In this document: piece after piece, positions 16,276 to 24,973 of the stretch | Position numbering within the stretch: position 1 is the first letter of the stretch | Layout: each line of letters begins with the position of its first letter | Assembly (NCBI GenBank): GCA_045635765.1 | Contig: JAZTWH010000004.1 | Coordinates: 1 to 33,203 of the forward strand | Direction of reading: 5' to 3' | DNA: 33,203 nt | From: RGIG995 sp045635765 | GTDB taxonomy: Bacteria; Bacillota; Clostridia; Oscillospirales; UBA644 | The notes under the pieces: model-generated | Told to the model about the DNA's origin: nothing | The model's input: only the letters and a program-made list of their open reading frames with translations | Database searches by the model: none | Made by a program: the position numbers and the translations under genes

Positions 16276-16755
16276 ATGTCTCAGCCCATTTATCTGACCC
16301 AAGAAGGATTAAACAAACTGGAAGAAGAACTTCATTATCTTAAGGCCACCAAGCGGGGCGAAGTTGCCGAACGCATCAAAGAAGCCCGGGGCCACGGAGA
16401 CCTTTCCGAAAACAGCGAATACGATGCCGCCTGCGAAGAACGGGCAATGGTCGAAGCTCGCATCCGTACATTGGAAGAACAGTTAAAATATGCTCAGGTC
16501 GTGGACCACAGCGGTCTGAAAAACGATGTTGTTCAGGTCGGCTCCGTCGTTCGGGTCCTTGATTACGAATTTAACGAGGAAATTGAATATTCCATCGTTG
16601 GTATGACCGAATCCGATCCCTCTCAAAACAAAATTTCCGATCAGAGCCCCGTGGGGAAAACGTTGATCGGAAAGAAAGTAGGGGAGACGGTAATCGTTAC
16701 GGCTCCCGGCGGAGAATATTCTTATAAGATCCTAGAAATCGTTCTCCCCAACTGA
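16276..16755 (+). CDS. greA: Transcription elongation factor GreA
   Basis: 159-aa secondary-channel factor that stimulates RNA cleavage by backtracked RNA polymerase. The N-terminal coiled coil (about 1-75) includes EARGHGDLSENSEYDAA, with the conserved acidic tip residues (GDLSENSEY) that complete the active site. The C-terminal FKBP-like domain includes YSIVGMTESDPSQNKIS and SPVGKTLIGKKVGETV. Length is standard. ATG 16276 follows AAAGGAG. The 43-base gap from the second S41 gene contains no clear promoter or terminator, so greA may be co-transcribed with it. Confidence 0.97.
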   Translation: MSQPIYLTQEGLNKLEEELHYLKATKRGEVAERIKEARGHGDLSENSEYDAACEERAMVEARIRTLEEQLKYAQVVDHSGLKNDVVQVGSVVRVLDYEFNEEIEYSIVGMTESDPSQNKISDQSPVGKTLIGKKVGETVIVTAPGGEYSYKILEIVLPN

Positions 16756-16778
16756 CCTCTTTGAAAGGCGTTTTATCT

Positions 16779-17399
16779 ATGTCCTTCCGTTCCAAAGTTG
16801 AAAATATCTGGTATCACTATAAGTCGTATATTATTGTCGGATTTTTTCTCCTCGGTACGCTGATCGTTTCCTTCCATAGTTGTGCCACCAAGCCCGAATT
16901 CGATCTTCAGGTCTTTTACGTCACCGGGTCCTCCGCCATGTATAATGAACAACTGGCATGGATTGAGTCCGCCGTTGCCTCCCAATGCGAGGACGTAAAT
17001 GGGGACGGAGAAGTTACCGTTGCCGTAACGGGGCTTCGGGTCGGGGAAAACACTGACCCTTCCGAACGGGCAAAGTACCTTAACGCCGTACAGGCCGGAG
17101 AGGTAATGTTATTGTTCGGAGATCAGGGTGGAATCGATTTTTTGTATCGCAACGGATACCTTCAGACCCTTACGGACTTTTCTGATCAATTGGACGGAAG
17201 TGGCTATGCCTGGAAGGTAACCGGTTCTGCCTTTTCTTCTCAGACTGCCGGCTTTGAGGTCTTTTCCGAGAATCTCTACGTTTCCCTCCGCGTGTTTGAC
17301 GATACGTGGTCTTCGGCCCGTCCCAGCGTAAAACGGAATTATGAAGCTGCTTGCAAAACGCTAAAATCCATGATTGCAGTTTCCTCTGCCGAGGAATAA
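16779..17399 (+). CDS. Membrane-anchored protein of unknown function
   Basis: 206 aa, function not recognised. The short cytoplasmic N-terminus (RSKVENIWYHYKSY) is followed by one TM segment (about 20-36, IIVGFFLLGTLIVSF), then an outside domain of about 165 residues. One EF-hand-like Asp-rich stretch, EDVNGDGEVTV, is present and could bind calcium, though a single short motif is weak evidence. The start with a Trp-Tyr-Tyr-Lys-type motif before a TM is something I recall from other clostridial anchored proteins, some near greA, but cannot verify. ATG 16779 is preferred over the in-frame TTG at 16761 because GAAAGGCG lies upstream at a suitable distance. It follows greA by 23 bases, suggesting the same transcript. 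Confidence 0.8.
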   Translation: MSFRSKVENIWYHYKSYIIVGFFLLGTLIVSFHSCATKPEFDLQVFYVTGSSAMYNEQLAWIESAVASQCEDVNGDGEVTVAVTGLRVGENTDPSERAKYLNAVQAGEVMLLFGDQGGIDFLYRNGYLQTLTDFSDQLDGSGYAWKVTGSAFSSQTAGFEVFSENLYVSLRVFDDTWSSARPSVKRNYEAACKTLKSMIAVSSAEE

Positions 17400-17571
17400 A
17401 ATGTTGGCAATTTGCGTAATAATTACGGTACTGTGACCTTTTGACCAGTTTCCCCGTTGCGTGAATTTTCTTTGAACTCTGTCCTGCCGTCCTTGAAAAC
17501 CGCATAACTTTCCCTTGCTCGGAAATACTTTTTTTGTATTTATCTTTTGGGAAAGGGTATGGGAAAAAAGT
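17400..17571 (+). other. Gap without gene; weak promoter-like signals only
   Basis: 172 bases without a supportable gene. There is a short palindrome CGTAAT-A-ATTACG (17415-17427). A poor promoter candidate is TTGCTC (17515-17520) with TATTTA (17537-17542). No convincing terminator or riboswitch was seen. GGGAAAAAAG just before the next start can serve as its ribosome binding site. Confidence 0.4.
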
Positions 17572-19761
17572 ATGAAAGCGGTTATCATGGCAGGCGGATT
17601 CGGGACCCGTCTGCGTCCTATGACGGAAGGGATCCCGAAACCGTGCGTTCCGATCGTCGGGGTGCCCTGTATCGTTCGGATTTTGCGGAATCTTGCAGAT
17701 TAGGGAATCCGGGAATTCCACGTTTCCCTCTTTTATCTGCCCCAACAAATCCGGTCTGTTTTGTCCGGTCCGGAATTCGAAGATCTCAGCATCTATTTTC
17801 ATGAAGAGGCCATTCCCCTCGGAACGGCCGGCTCTGTGAAAAATTGTCTCAAAAGCTGTGAGGACGATTTTTTAGTCGTCAGCGGTGACGGTATTTTTGA
17901 TTTCGATCTGGCTCCGGCCATTGCCTGGCACCAACGGGAGGATCGGCTGTTGACCCTGGTTTCTACCCGGGTGGAAGATCCCGGAGAATACGGCGTTCTT
18001 CTTGCGGACGAAAGGGGAAGAATTCTCCGTTTTCTTGAAAAGCCCGACTGGTCTCATGCCTACTCCGATAACGTTAATACGGGCATCTATATTTGCTCTC
18101 GTTCTTTGTTGGAGCATATTCCCGACGTAGTGTGTGATTTTTCTAAAGATATTTTCCCTGCGTTGATGAAGAAGCAGATCCCCATTTATCGCTATGCCGC
18201 GGAAGGGTATTGGTGCGATGTGGGAACCGTGTCTTCTTATTTGGACTGTAACCGGAATTTATTATCTTCCGAAAAATCGTTAATACAGAGCCCAGTCGAC
18301 GAGGGAACCGTCATCGAATCCCCCTGTTACGTGGGAAAAAACGTCCGATTGGACGGTTGCCACTTGGGTCCCTATACCGTAATCGGGGACGGATGTGATC
18401 TTTCCGGCTGCCGCTTGGAAGGATGTGTCCTCCATAGCGGAGTGGTCTGCAAAGCCGGTTCTGCCGCAAGAAATTCAGTCTTGTGCAAGAATTCTGTTTT
18501 GCATGCCGCCTCCCGGGTGGGAGACGAATGTGTCATTGGTGCCGACTGCGAGATCGGTCCCGGGGCAACGGTTCCGGCCGGCGTAAAAATTTACCCGTCC
18601 AATCGCATTCCGGAAAACACCTTTGTTTCCGGCAACGTGCACCACAAGCTCCGATCGTTGCTTCCGGAAGACGGCAGAATACTGTTCCCCTTCGGAGAGG
18701 ACTTCGGCGGGGCCGTAATGTATGAGATCGGCCGTGCCGTGGCAGAACTGTTTGACGGGGAGGTTTTGGTGGGGCGTGCCGAGCAACGGGATGCGTCTGC
18801 TACCATGACTTTTTGCGGAGGCGTTCTTGGCTGTGGGAAAAACGTATATGATACCGGCGTAAATGATCTGTCGCAGTTTCGTTTTACTCTGCGGAATTAT
18901 GCCTTCCGCTGCGGTGCGTTTTTCCAACGCAATTATTCGAACCTAATTCTTCGCCTATATGACGGAAACGGAATGCCCCTTTCTTCTTCCCTTGGCCGAA
19001 AGCTTTTGCAGGGATTGACCCGGGAAAGCTCCTGCGGCGAACGGGACGGGATTTATCGGATTTTTCGGGGCGGGGCGAAATCCTATCAGTCGTACCTTCG
19101 TTCCTTTGACATCCCGAGCCGGCTGATGGTTCGTGTTGTTCCTACTCCCGTGTTGTCCCCATTGCTCCCCAGAATCCCCGAGCCGGAGGCCCGGGAACGG
19201 ATGCGGATCGGCCCGGAGTGGGTGCGGATCGAACGGCCCGACGGGGAACCCTTTGACGAAGATTTGATCCGTTTGTGTGTATGCATTGCCCTGGGGCGAA
19301 AGGAATCTCCCGTTCATTTTCCCGATTCCTTTCCGAATATTACGGAGGAAGTCTCCGAATTATTTCACTTCCGGGCATTGAGAACTTCAGCAGATCATGA
19401 AAATATCAGAAAATTGTTTCCGTTCACCGACCCAAACGTCCAGGCTCTGCTGATCTTGAATCTTTTACAAGAGGAAAAATGTTCCTTTCAACGGTTTGTG
19501 TCCCGGTTGCCGTCCTTTTCCGTAAAGCAAAGGGACGTTTCGGTAAGCCTGTCCCGCAGTGCCGTAATGCGTATTCTGGCATCTTCCGGCGGGGAGCTTC
19601 GGGAAGGGATCCGCTTTGCTGACCGCGTTGGGGTGGTTCGAATCGTTCCCAAGCAAAATTCCAATGCCTTCCGAATTTTTTCCGAAGCCACCAATGCAGA
19701 ATCGGCAGAAGAGCTTTGTGAATTTTATTCCATGAAATTAAAAGGGTTGAAGCCCGATTAA
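17572..19761 (+). pseudogene. NDP-sugar pyrophosphorylase/phosphohexomutase fusion gene, interrupted by in-frame TAG
   Basis: One reading frame of 729 codons with a single internal stop, TAG at 17701-17703 (codon 44). The first part has the nucleotidyltransferase signature GGFGTRLRPMTEGIPKP; homology continues without shift directly after the TAG (GIREFHVSLFYLPQQI, then GTAGSVKNC and NTGIYIC). A left-handed beta-helix of hexapeptide repeats follows (about 245-350), then a divergent phosphomannomutase-like region (GRILFPFGEDFGGAV, RLYDGNGM) without the usual TASHNP active-site serine. The layout matches mannose-1-phosphate guanylyltransferase/phosphomannomutase fusions. Without read-through only a 43-residue peptide is made; no good internal start is seen. 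Recent nonsense mutation, sequence error, or TAG decoding are all possible. Confidence 0.85.
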
Positions 19762-19819
19762 CGACCGGCTCTTGCCGGCCTACATAGAATTGTTTTGAAC
19801 TAAATTAAGGAGGACCATT

Positions 19820-21490
19820 TTGAAAAAAATTGAAAAAATCAGAATTATTCCCCTCGGCGGGTTGAACGAAATCGGAAAAAACATGACCCTCATCGAGTGC
19901 GGTAAAGATATTATCGTCTTGGACTGCGGCATGGCTTTCCCCGATGAGGATATGCCCGGCGTGGACTACGTGATTCCCGACGTTCAATATCTTATCAAAA
20001 ACAAAAACCGGGTTGCCGCCATCTTCCTGACCCACGGCCATGAAGATCACATTGGTGCATTACCCTACGTTCTGCGGGAGATCAACGTCCCCGTCTACGG
20101 AACCCGGATGACCCTGGGGATCGTGGTAAATAAATTGCGGGAATTTCACCTGGAAAAGAAAGTCAGTCTTATGCAGGTTTCTGCCGGCGAATCGGTCAAA
20201 ATCGGATCTCTTTCCGTGGAATACGTTCATACCAATCACTCCATTGCCGATTCCGCCGCCTTAGCTATTCATACTCCCTGCGGCGTGATTTTTCATACCG
20301 GCGATTTCAAGATCGACATCACTCCCATCGACGGAGATATTATCGACCTTCCCCGCATCGGAGAATTGGGAAAAGAGGGGATCCTGGCTCTTCTGTCCGA
20401 TTCCACCGGTGCAGAAAAGCCCGGCTATTCCATGAGCGAAAGCAAGGTTGGCTCTTCTCTGAACGATATTTTCCGCAGAGCCGATAAAAAACGTATTATC
20501 GTTGCCACCTTCGCTTCCAACGTCCATCGGGTGCAACAGATCATCAATCTTGCCGCCCAGTACGGGCGTCGGGTGGCGGTCAGCGGTCGCAGCATGATTA
20601 CCGTATTGGAAGCGGCCATGCAGCTGGGATACACTAAAGTCCCGAAGGGTGTCTTGATCGACATTGACAAGATCAAAAAAATTCCTCCCGAGCAGCTGGT
20701 TGTCATCACCACCGGAAGCCAAGGGGAGCCCATGTCTGCATTGTACCGCATGGCCTATTCCGAGCATAAGGTCGTTGAAATCAACGATAAGGATTTGGTC
20801 ATTGTTTCCGCCTCTGCCATCCCCGGAAATGAAAAACCCGTAGGAAACATGGTCAACGAGCTGTTCCGTTCCGGTGCGGAAGTGGTATATGAGTCTTACA
20901 ATGAGATTCATGCCACCGGCCACGCTTGTCAAGAAGAATTGAAATTGATGCTTGGAATGACGCAACCCAAGTTCTTCATTCCCGTTCACGGGGAATACCG
21001 TCACCTTCGCCGCCACGCTTCCTTGGCGGAAAGCATGGGTGTGGCCAAGGAAAACGTCTTGGTCGCCGAAATCGGTGATATTATTGAACTGGATAAAAAC
21101 TCTGCTAAAATTGTGGGGAGCGTTCCCTCCGGCCGCGTCTTGGTTGACGGCTTGGGAGTGGGCGATGTCGGCAACGTGGTTCTTCGGGATCGCAAGCATT
21201 TAGCCCAGGATGGCCTAATCGTTGCGGTTGCCGTTGTGGATTCTCATTCCGGGAAACTGATTTCCGAACCCGAGATTGTTACACGGGGCTTTGTTTACAT
21301 TAAGGAAAACGAAGAATTGATGGCTGCAGTCAAGAAGATTACCGCAGACGTTATCGCCCGCTGTGCAAAAGGTAAGCAGAACGATTGGGTTTATAACGCA
21401 AAAAATAAGGTTCGGGATGAATTGGATAAATACATCTTTGATCAGACCATGCGCAAGCCCATGATACTCTCCGTAATCAAATATATCTGA
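19820..21490 (+). CDS. rnjA: Ribonuclease J
   Basis: 556-aa metallo-beta-lactamase/beta-CASP ribonuclease with 5'-3' exo- and endonuclease activity, central to mRNA turnover and rRNA maturation in Firmicutes. Zinc-site motif THGHEDHIG (H72, H74, D76, H77), HTGDFKID, and the beta-CASP features SDSTGAEKPG, TFASNVHRVQQ, TTGSQGEP and VHGEYRHL are all present. The C-terminal domain reaches ILSVIKYI. The start is TTG 19820, eight bases after AAGGAGG, giving the normal N-terminus KKIEKIRIIPLGGLNEIGKN. Sequence before it (19762-19819) holds only a short CCGGC/GCCGG inverted repeat. It lies 14 bases before murD. Confidence 0.97.
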   Translation: MKKIEKIRIIPLGGLNEIGKNMTLIECGKDIIVLDCGMAFPDEDMPGVDYVIPDVQYLIKNKNRVAAIFLTHGHEDHIGALPYVLREINVPVYGTRMTLGIVVNKLREFHLEKKVSLMQVSAGESVKIGSLSVEYVHTNHSIADSAALAIHTPCGVIFHTGDFKIDITPIDGDIIDLPRIGELGKEGILALLSDSTGAEKPGYSMSESKVGSSLNDIFRRADKKRIIVATFASNVHRVQQIINLAAQYGRRVAVSGRSMITVLEAAMQLGYTKVPKGVLIDIDKIKKIPPEQLVVITTGSQGEPMSALYRMAYSEHKVVEINDKDLVIVSASAIPGNEKPVGNMVNELFRSGAEVVYESYNEIHATGHACQEELKLMLGMTQPKFFIPVHGEYRHLRRHASLAESMGVAKENVLVAEIGDIIELDKNSAKIVGSVPSGRVLVDGLGVGDVGNVVLRDRKHLAQDGLIVAVAVVDSHSGKLISEPEIVTRGFVYIKENEELMAAVKKITADVIARCAKGKQNDWVYNAKNKVRDELDKYIFDQTMRKPMILSVIKYI

Positions 21491-21504
21491 TAGAGGTGTC
21501 TTGT

Positions 21505-22890
21505 ATGGATCAGATCCGTGCTTATTTTGATTCCCTGAAGGGGAAAGAGGTTTCGGTCGTAGGCCTCGGCGTCAGCCATCGCCCCCTGATCGATCTTCTT
21601 GTCCGGCAAGGCGTTTCGGTCACCGCATATGATAAAAAATCTCTGGAAGAGTTGGGGGATTTCCCCCGGGAATATTCTCAAAAGGGCGTGCACTTTGTTG
21701 TCGGTGAGAATTATCTTGACGATTTGAAGGGGGATCTTATTTTTAAGACTCCCGGAATGAGAGGAGACCTTCCTCCCTTTGAAAAGGCCCGCAAAAACGG
21801 GTCCGTGGTGACCTCTGAAATGGAAGTATTCTTTGAACTCTGCCCGTGCCCCATTTTTGCGGTTACCGGGTGCGACGGAAAAACGACGACCACGACTCTG
21901 ATTTCCAAATTCCTTTCGGCCCAGGGAAAACGTTGTTTTCTTGGGGGAAATATCGGAAAACCTCTGTTGCCTCGGATTTTTGAAATAACCTGCGACGACG
22001 TGGCGGTTGTGGAGCTGTCGTCCTTTCAGCTGAACGATATGCACCGTTCCGCCCCGGTCTCCGTGGTCACCAACGTTGCCCCCAACCATTTGGATTGGCA
22101 TGTGGATATGGCGGAATACGTGAACGCAAAGCGATGCGTCTTTCAGCATCAGGATTCCACCGGCCGACTGGTGGTCAATTATGACAACGATATTACTCTT
22201 GCATATGCAGAGGAAGCAAGGGGAGACGTCCTTTATTTTTCCTTTCAATCCCCGGTTCCCAAGGGTGTGTATCTTGACGAAGGCGGATACATTTGTGTTA
22301 CCGACGGAAATACATCCACCCGGTTGATGCATCGGTCCTTAATCCGTATTATCGGGGATCACAACGTGGAAAATTACATGGCCGCCATTGCGGCAACCCT
22401 GGGATACGTTGATCCGGAAGTCATCCGTACCGTTGCGGAAACCTTCGGCGGCGTGGAGCATCGTATGGAGTTCGTCCGGGAAGTCGACGGCGTGAAATGG
22501 TATAACGATTCTATTGCTTCCAGTCCCACACGGGTAATTGCGGGACTGAAGGCACAGAAGCAAAAAATTATTATGCTGGCCGGCGGTTACGATAAAAAAA
22601 TCCCCTTCGAGCCGATGGTCCCGTACGTTTTGGATAAGGTAAAATATTTAATCCTCACGGGAGCCACCGCAGAGAAGATCCGTGCCGCAATTACGGCAGA
22701 TCCGGCATACGATCCCCAAGAATTGACCATTGAAATGAGTCCTTCCTGGGATTATGCCATCGCTCGGGCCAAGGAAATTGCCCTTCTGGGAGATATTGTC
22801 TCCCTTTCACCGGCCTGTGCATCCTTTGACTGTTTTCCCAACTTTGAAGTTCGGGGAGAATATTTTAAAAAGAAGGTAATGGAATTCTGA
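21505..22890 (+). CDS. murD: UDP-N-acetylmuramoylalanine--D-glutamate ligase
   Basis: 461-aa Mur ligase adding D-Glu to UDP-MurNAc-L-Ala in peptidoglycan precursor synthesis. The N-terminal Rossmann-like domain has VSVVGLGVSHRP; the ATP-binding loop reads TGCDGKTTTTT (K126) where most MurD have TGTNGKTT. Further motifs: ELSSFQL, APNHLDWH, GDHNVENYMAA, GGVEHRMEFV, NDSIASSPT and SLSPACASFDCF, the last typical of MurD. ATG 21505 follows AGAGGTG; an in-frame GTG at 21496 is less likely. The context is atypical, being outside the mra/dcw cluster and behind RNase J. The conserved catalytic segments otherwise appear complete. Confidence 0.94.
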   Translation: MDQIRAYFDSLKGKEVSVVGLGVSHRPLIDLLVRQGVSVTAYDKKSLEELGDFPREYSQKGVHFVVGENYLDDLKGDLIFKTPGMRGDLPPFEKARKNGSVVTSEMEVFFELCPCPIFAVTGCDGKTTTTTLISKFLSAQGKRCFLGGNIGKPLLPRIFEITCDDVAVVELSSFQLNDMHRSAPVSVVTNVAPNHLDWHVDMAEYVNAKRCVFQHQDSTGRLVVNYDNDITLAYAEEARGDVLYFSFQSPVPKGVYLDEGGYICVTDGNTSTRLMHRSLIRIIGDHNVENYMAAIAATLGYVDPEVIRTVAETFGGVEHRMEFVREVDGVKWYNDSIASSPTRVIAGLKAQKQKIIMLAGGYDKKIPFEPMVPYVLDKVKYLILTGATAEKIRAAITADPAYDPQELTIEMSPSWDYAIARAKEIALLGDIVSLSPACASFDCFPNFEVRGEYFKKKVMEF

Positions 22891-22931
22891 TTCCCCCTGG
22901 AATTTCGGATGTTAATTTGTATACAAAAACA

Positions 22932-22956
22932 ACGCCCGGACGTTTCGTCCGGGCGT
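22932..22956. terminator. Bidirectional terminator between murD and the minus-strand TM2-like gene
   Basis: ACGCCCGGACG (22932-22942) and CGTCCGGGCGT (22946-22956) form a perfect 11-bp stem with loop TTT. The minus strand reads TTGTTTTTG directly after the stem, the better U-tract; the plus strand has AATGTATTTT. It sits between two convergent genes. Confidence 0.88.
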
Positions 22957-22971
22957 AATGTATTTTAATGG

Positions 22972-23235
22972 TTATTCTGCGGCGGTTTCCGCTTCTGCCG
23001 GAGCTGCTTCCACCTTGGTCAGATATTTACCGCGGTAATCTTCATCGGACATCTTCAGGATTTTAATCCCTTCAACAATTCCCATGATTTCAAGAATAAT
23101 GGCACCGACACCGCAAGTAAACAAAGAAATGGCAATCTTACCGATACCTTTTCCTATGTTTCTCTGCATGAAATCGGGAACACCGTAGCAGTTGAAAATT
23201 ATTGTCATAATACCAAAAAGAATCTTGTTTTCCAT
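22972..23235 (-). CDS. Small TM2-domain-like membrane protein
   Basis: 87-aa probable two-TM protein. TM1 is about KILFGIMTIIFNCYGVPDF and TM2 about IAISLFTCGVGAIILEIMG, separated by a short loop with QRNIGKGIGK, resembling the TM2 domain (Pfam PF05154) where GVHRFYLGK-type loops join two helices. A short acidic, Ala-rich tail (AAPAEAETAAE) ends the protein. Function of such proteins is unknown. ATG at 23235 follows AAAGGAG eight bases upstream; an in-frame GTG at 23244 is the alternative. It is transcribed alone from a consensus promoter and ends at a strong terminator. Confidence 0.82.
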   Translation of the reverse strand: MENKILFGIMTIIFNCYGVPDFMQRNIGKGIGKIAISLFTCGVGAIILEIMGIVEGIKILKMSDEDYRGKYLTKVEAAPAEAETAAE

Positions 23236-23266
23236 AACGCACACTCCTTTGAAATTTTATAGCAAT

Positions 23267-23295
23267 ATTATATCACAAGCGGCGGAATCTGTCAA
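23267..23295 (-). promoter_or_regulatory. Consensus sigma-A promoter of the TM2-like gene
   Basis: On the minus strand: TTGACA (23295-23290), 17-base spacer, TATAAT (23272-23267). Both boxes match the consensus exactly, about 32 bases before the start codon. Confidence 0.9.
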
Positions 23296-23313
23296 GCGGT
23301 TGTAATAGGATTT

Positions 23314-23898
23314 TTAAAGTTTTTTCGTTGCCACAGAAATCATATATCCCCGTTCTTCACGGGTTTCGATCGTTACTCCGTTTCGGAGGCGGAGGACCTC
23401 CGTTTCTTTATCCCGGCGGGGGAGATGCCCGTCAATTTTAAACAGTACTTCCTTACGGGTCCAGAGATAAAAAAATCTATACAGGCATTCTTCCTCGGTG
23501 CTTGCGGAATGAAGATATTCTAATTCTGTGGGCGTGCAGATTCGTTCCCGGATTGCCTGAGAAACGGGCTTCATTTTCTCAATATCAATTCCCACAGGTG
23601 TTGCAGAAACAATACAGGCCACCATGGTATCCGAATGGGACAGACTAAAGAAGATCGGATTTCCTTCCAGATAAGGTTTTCCGGACAAAGTGTAGGAGAA
23701 GGAAATTTTATTCGGGGAACAATGAAGGTAATTTGAGAGGGCGACGCGGGCCAGATGGTCTGCGGCAATGCATTGCCTCTGAGCCAGGGAGTTTTGATAC
23801 CGTTTGCACTTTTCCTGCCGGTGCGGATCCATTTCATGATACCATTGCTCCAATTCCGCCTCGGACAATTCCGCAATGTTACAGAAATATTCTTTCAA
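23314..23898 (-). CDS. 4'-phosphopantetheinyl transferase, Sfp type
   Basis: 194-aa enzyme that attaches phosphopantetheine from CoA to a carrier-protein serine. Diagnostic motifs: SLSHSD, VGIDIEKMK (Mg-binding GxDxE) and FFYLWTRKEVLFKIDG (the WxxKEAxxK signature). Sfp-type enzymes often serve peptide or polyketide synthases but in some bacteria also activate the fatty-acid carrier protein. No carrier protein or synthase gene occurs in the window. The start is TTG at 23898 behind GGAAGGGGG; the longer in-frame N-terminus would overlap the promoter. Slightly short for Sfp (about 220). Transcribed alone on the minus strand from a consensus promoter. Confidence 0.88.
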   Translation of the reverse strand: MKEYFCNIAELSEAELEQWYHEMDPHRQEKCKRYQNSLAQRQCIAADHLARVALSNYLHCSPNKISFSYTLSGKPYLEGNPIFFSLSHSDTMVACIVSATPVGIDIEKMKPVSQAIRERICTPTELEYLHSASTEEECLYRFFYLWTRKEVLFKIDGHLPRRDKETEVLRLRNGVTIETREERGYMISVATKKL

Positions 23899-23931
23899 AA
23901 CGATCCCCCTTCCTTTATTTTTCTGAGTTTT

Positions 23932-23960
23932 ATTATACTGCAATTCGCAAAATTTGTCAA
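23932..23960 (-). promoter_or_regulatory. Consensus sigma-A promoter of the phosphopantetheinyl transferase gene
   Basis: Minus strand: TTGACA (23960-23955), 17-base spacer, TATAAT (23937-23932). Perfect match to both consensus boxes, 34 bases before the TTG start, which supports that start over the longer reading frame. Confidence 0.9.
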
Positions 23961-23996
23961 GACACAAAAAATTGCATTTTTTTTCTTAAAAAACCC

Positions 23997-24025
23997 TTGC
24001 AATTGGTAAAAATTTATTGTATAAT
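23997..24025 (+). promoter_or_regulatory. Promoter of the class II aldolase gene
   Basis: TTGCAA (23997-24002), 17-base spacer, TATAAT (24020-24025). It diverges from the minus-strand promoter at 23932-23960; their -35 boxes are 36 bases apart. Confidence 0.85.
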
Positions 24026-24064
24026 AAGGGACAGTAAAAGAATAAATTTCGGAGGTAAAACGAA

Positions 24065-24928
24065 ATGTTAGTTTCTGCAAAAGAAATGCTTACCAAAGCA
24101 AAGGCCGGTCATTATGCGGTCGGTCAGTTCAACATCAACAATCTGGAATGGACGAAAGCCATCCTTCTCACCGCCCAGGAAATGAACTCTCCCGTCATCC
24201 TCGGCGTTTCCGAAGGTGCGGGTAAATATATGTGCGGCTATAAGACCATCGTTGGCATGGTCGAAGGGATGATCGAGGGGCTCGGTATCACCGTTCCCGT
24301 GGCCCTGCACTTGGATCACGGCTCTTACGAAGGGGCCCTTGCTTGTATCGAAGCCGGATTTTCTTCCGTTATGTTTGACGGTTCCCATTATCCCATTGAA
24401 GAAAATATTGCAAAAACCACCGAGCTTGTGGCTTTGACCAATGAAAAAGGAATTTCTTTGGAAGCCGAAGTGGGTGCCATCGGCGGAGAAGAAGACGGTG
24501 TCATCGGCTCCGGCGAATGTGCCGATCCCGATGAATGTAAAGAAATTGCCGATCTTGGCGTGACCATGCTGGCCGCCGGCATCGGGAATATCCACGGGAA
24601 ATATCCCGCCAATTGGGCCGGACTTTCTTTTGATACCCTGGCTGCAATTCAGGAAAAGACCGGCACTATGCCTTTGGTTCTCCACGGCGGCACCGGGATT
24701 CCTGCCGATCAGATCAAAAAGGCCATTGACCTTGGCGTCTCGAAGATCAACGTAAATACCGAATGTCAGTTGGCCTTTGCCGAAGCAACTCGGAAATACG
24801 TAGAAGCCGGAAAGGACCTGGAAGGAAAGGGCTTTGATCCCCGTAAGCTCCTCGCTCCCGGCGTTGAGGCCATTAAGGCAACGGTCCGCGAAAAGATGGA
24901 ACTGTTCGGATCCTGCAATAAGGCTTAA
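24065..24928 (+). CDS. fba: Class II fructose-bisphosphate aldolase family protein
   Basis: 287-aa zinc-dependent aldolase of the FbaA/GatY/KbaY family, cleaving fructose-1,6-bisphosphate (or tagatose-1,6-bisphosphate) into two triose phosphates. Active-site features: HLDHG (82-86), VMFDGSHYPIEEN, EAEVGAIGGEEDG, GNIHGKY and VLHGGTGIP, with KINVNTE near the phosphate site. Sequence favours the fructose-bisphosphate type, but closely related sugar specificities cannot be excluded. Strong ribosome binding site CGGAGGT. A mutilated second copy of its 3' half lies downstream at 25729-25930. The SGNH hydrolase gene follows after 45 bases without a terminator, so they are probably co-transcribed. 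Confidence 0.95.
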   Translation: MLVSAKEMLTKAKAGHYAVGQFNINNLEWTKAILLTAQEMNSPVILGVSEGAGKYMCGYKTIVGMVEGMIEGLGITVPVALHLDHGSYEGALACIEAGFSSVMFDGSHYPIEENIAKTTELVALTNEKGISLEAEVGAIGGEEDGVIGSGECADPDECKEIADLGVTMLAAGIGNIHGKYPANWAGLSFDTLAAIQEKTGTMPLVLHGGTGIPADQIKKAIDLGVSKINVNTECQLAFAEATRKYVEAGKDLEGKGFDPRKLLAPGVEAIKATVREKMELFGSCNKA

Positions 24929-24973
24929 ATGAGAGATAATAAATTTTAAACCGATGCAAGTGGAGGATTTTTT

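Noticed and set aside
17415..17427. Palindrome CGTAAT-A-ATTACG as an operator
   Set aside because: Short, A/T-rich, with no convincing promoter beside it; could be chance.
17761..19761. Treating the part after the TAG as an independent gene starting at TTG 17761
   Set aside because: There is no ribosome binding site at 17761, and the family fold needs the N-terminal GTRLRP segment upstream in the same frame. It is described as one interrupted gene.
19762..19819. Terminator before rnjA (CCGGC-TCTT-GCCGG)
   Set aside because: Stem of only five base pairs without a following U-tract; not enough to call a terminator.
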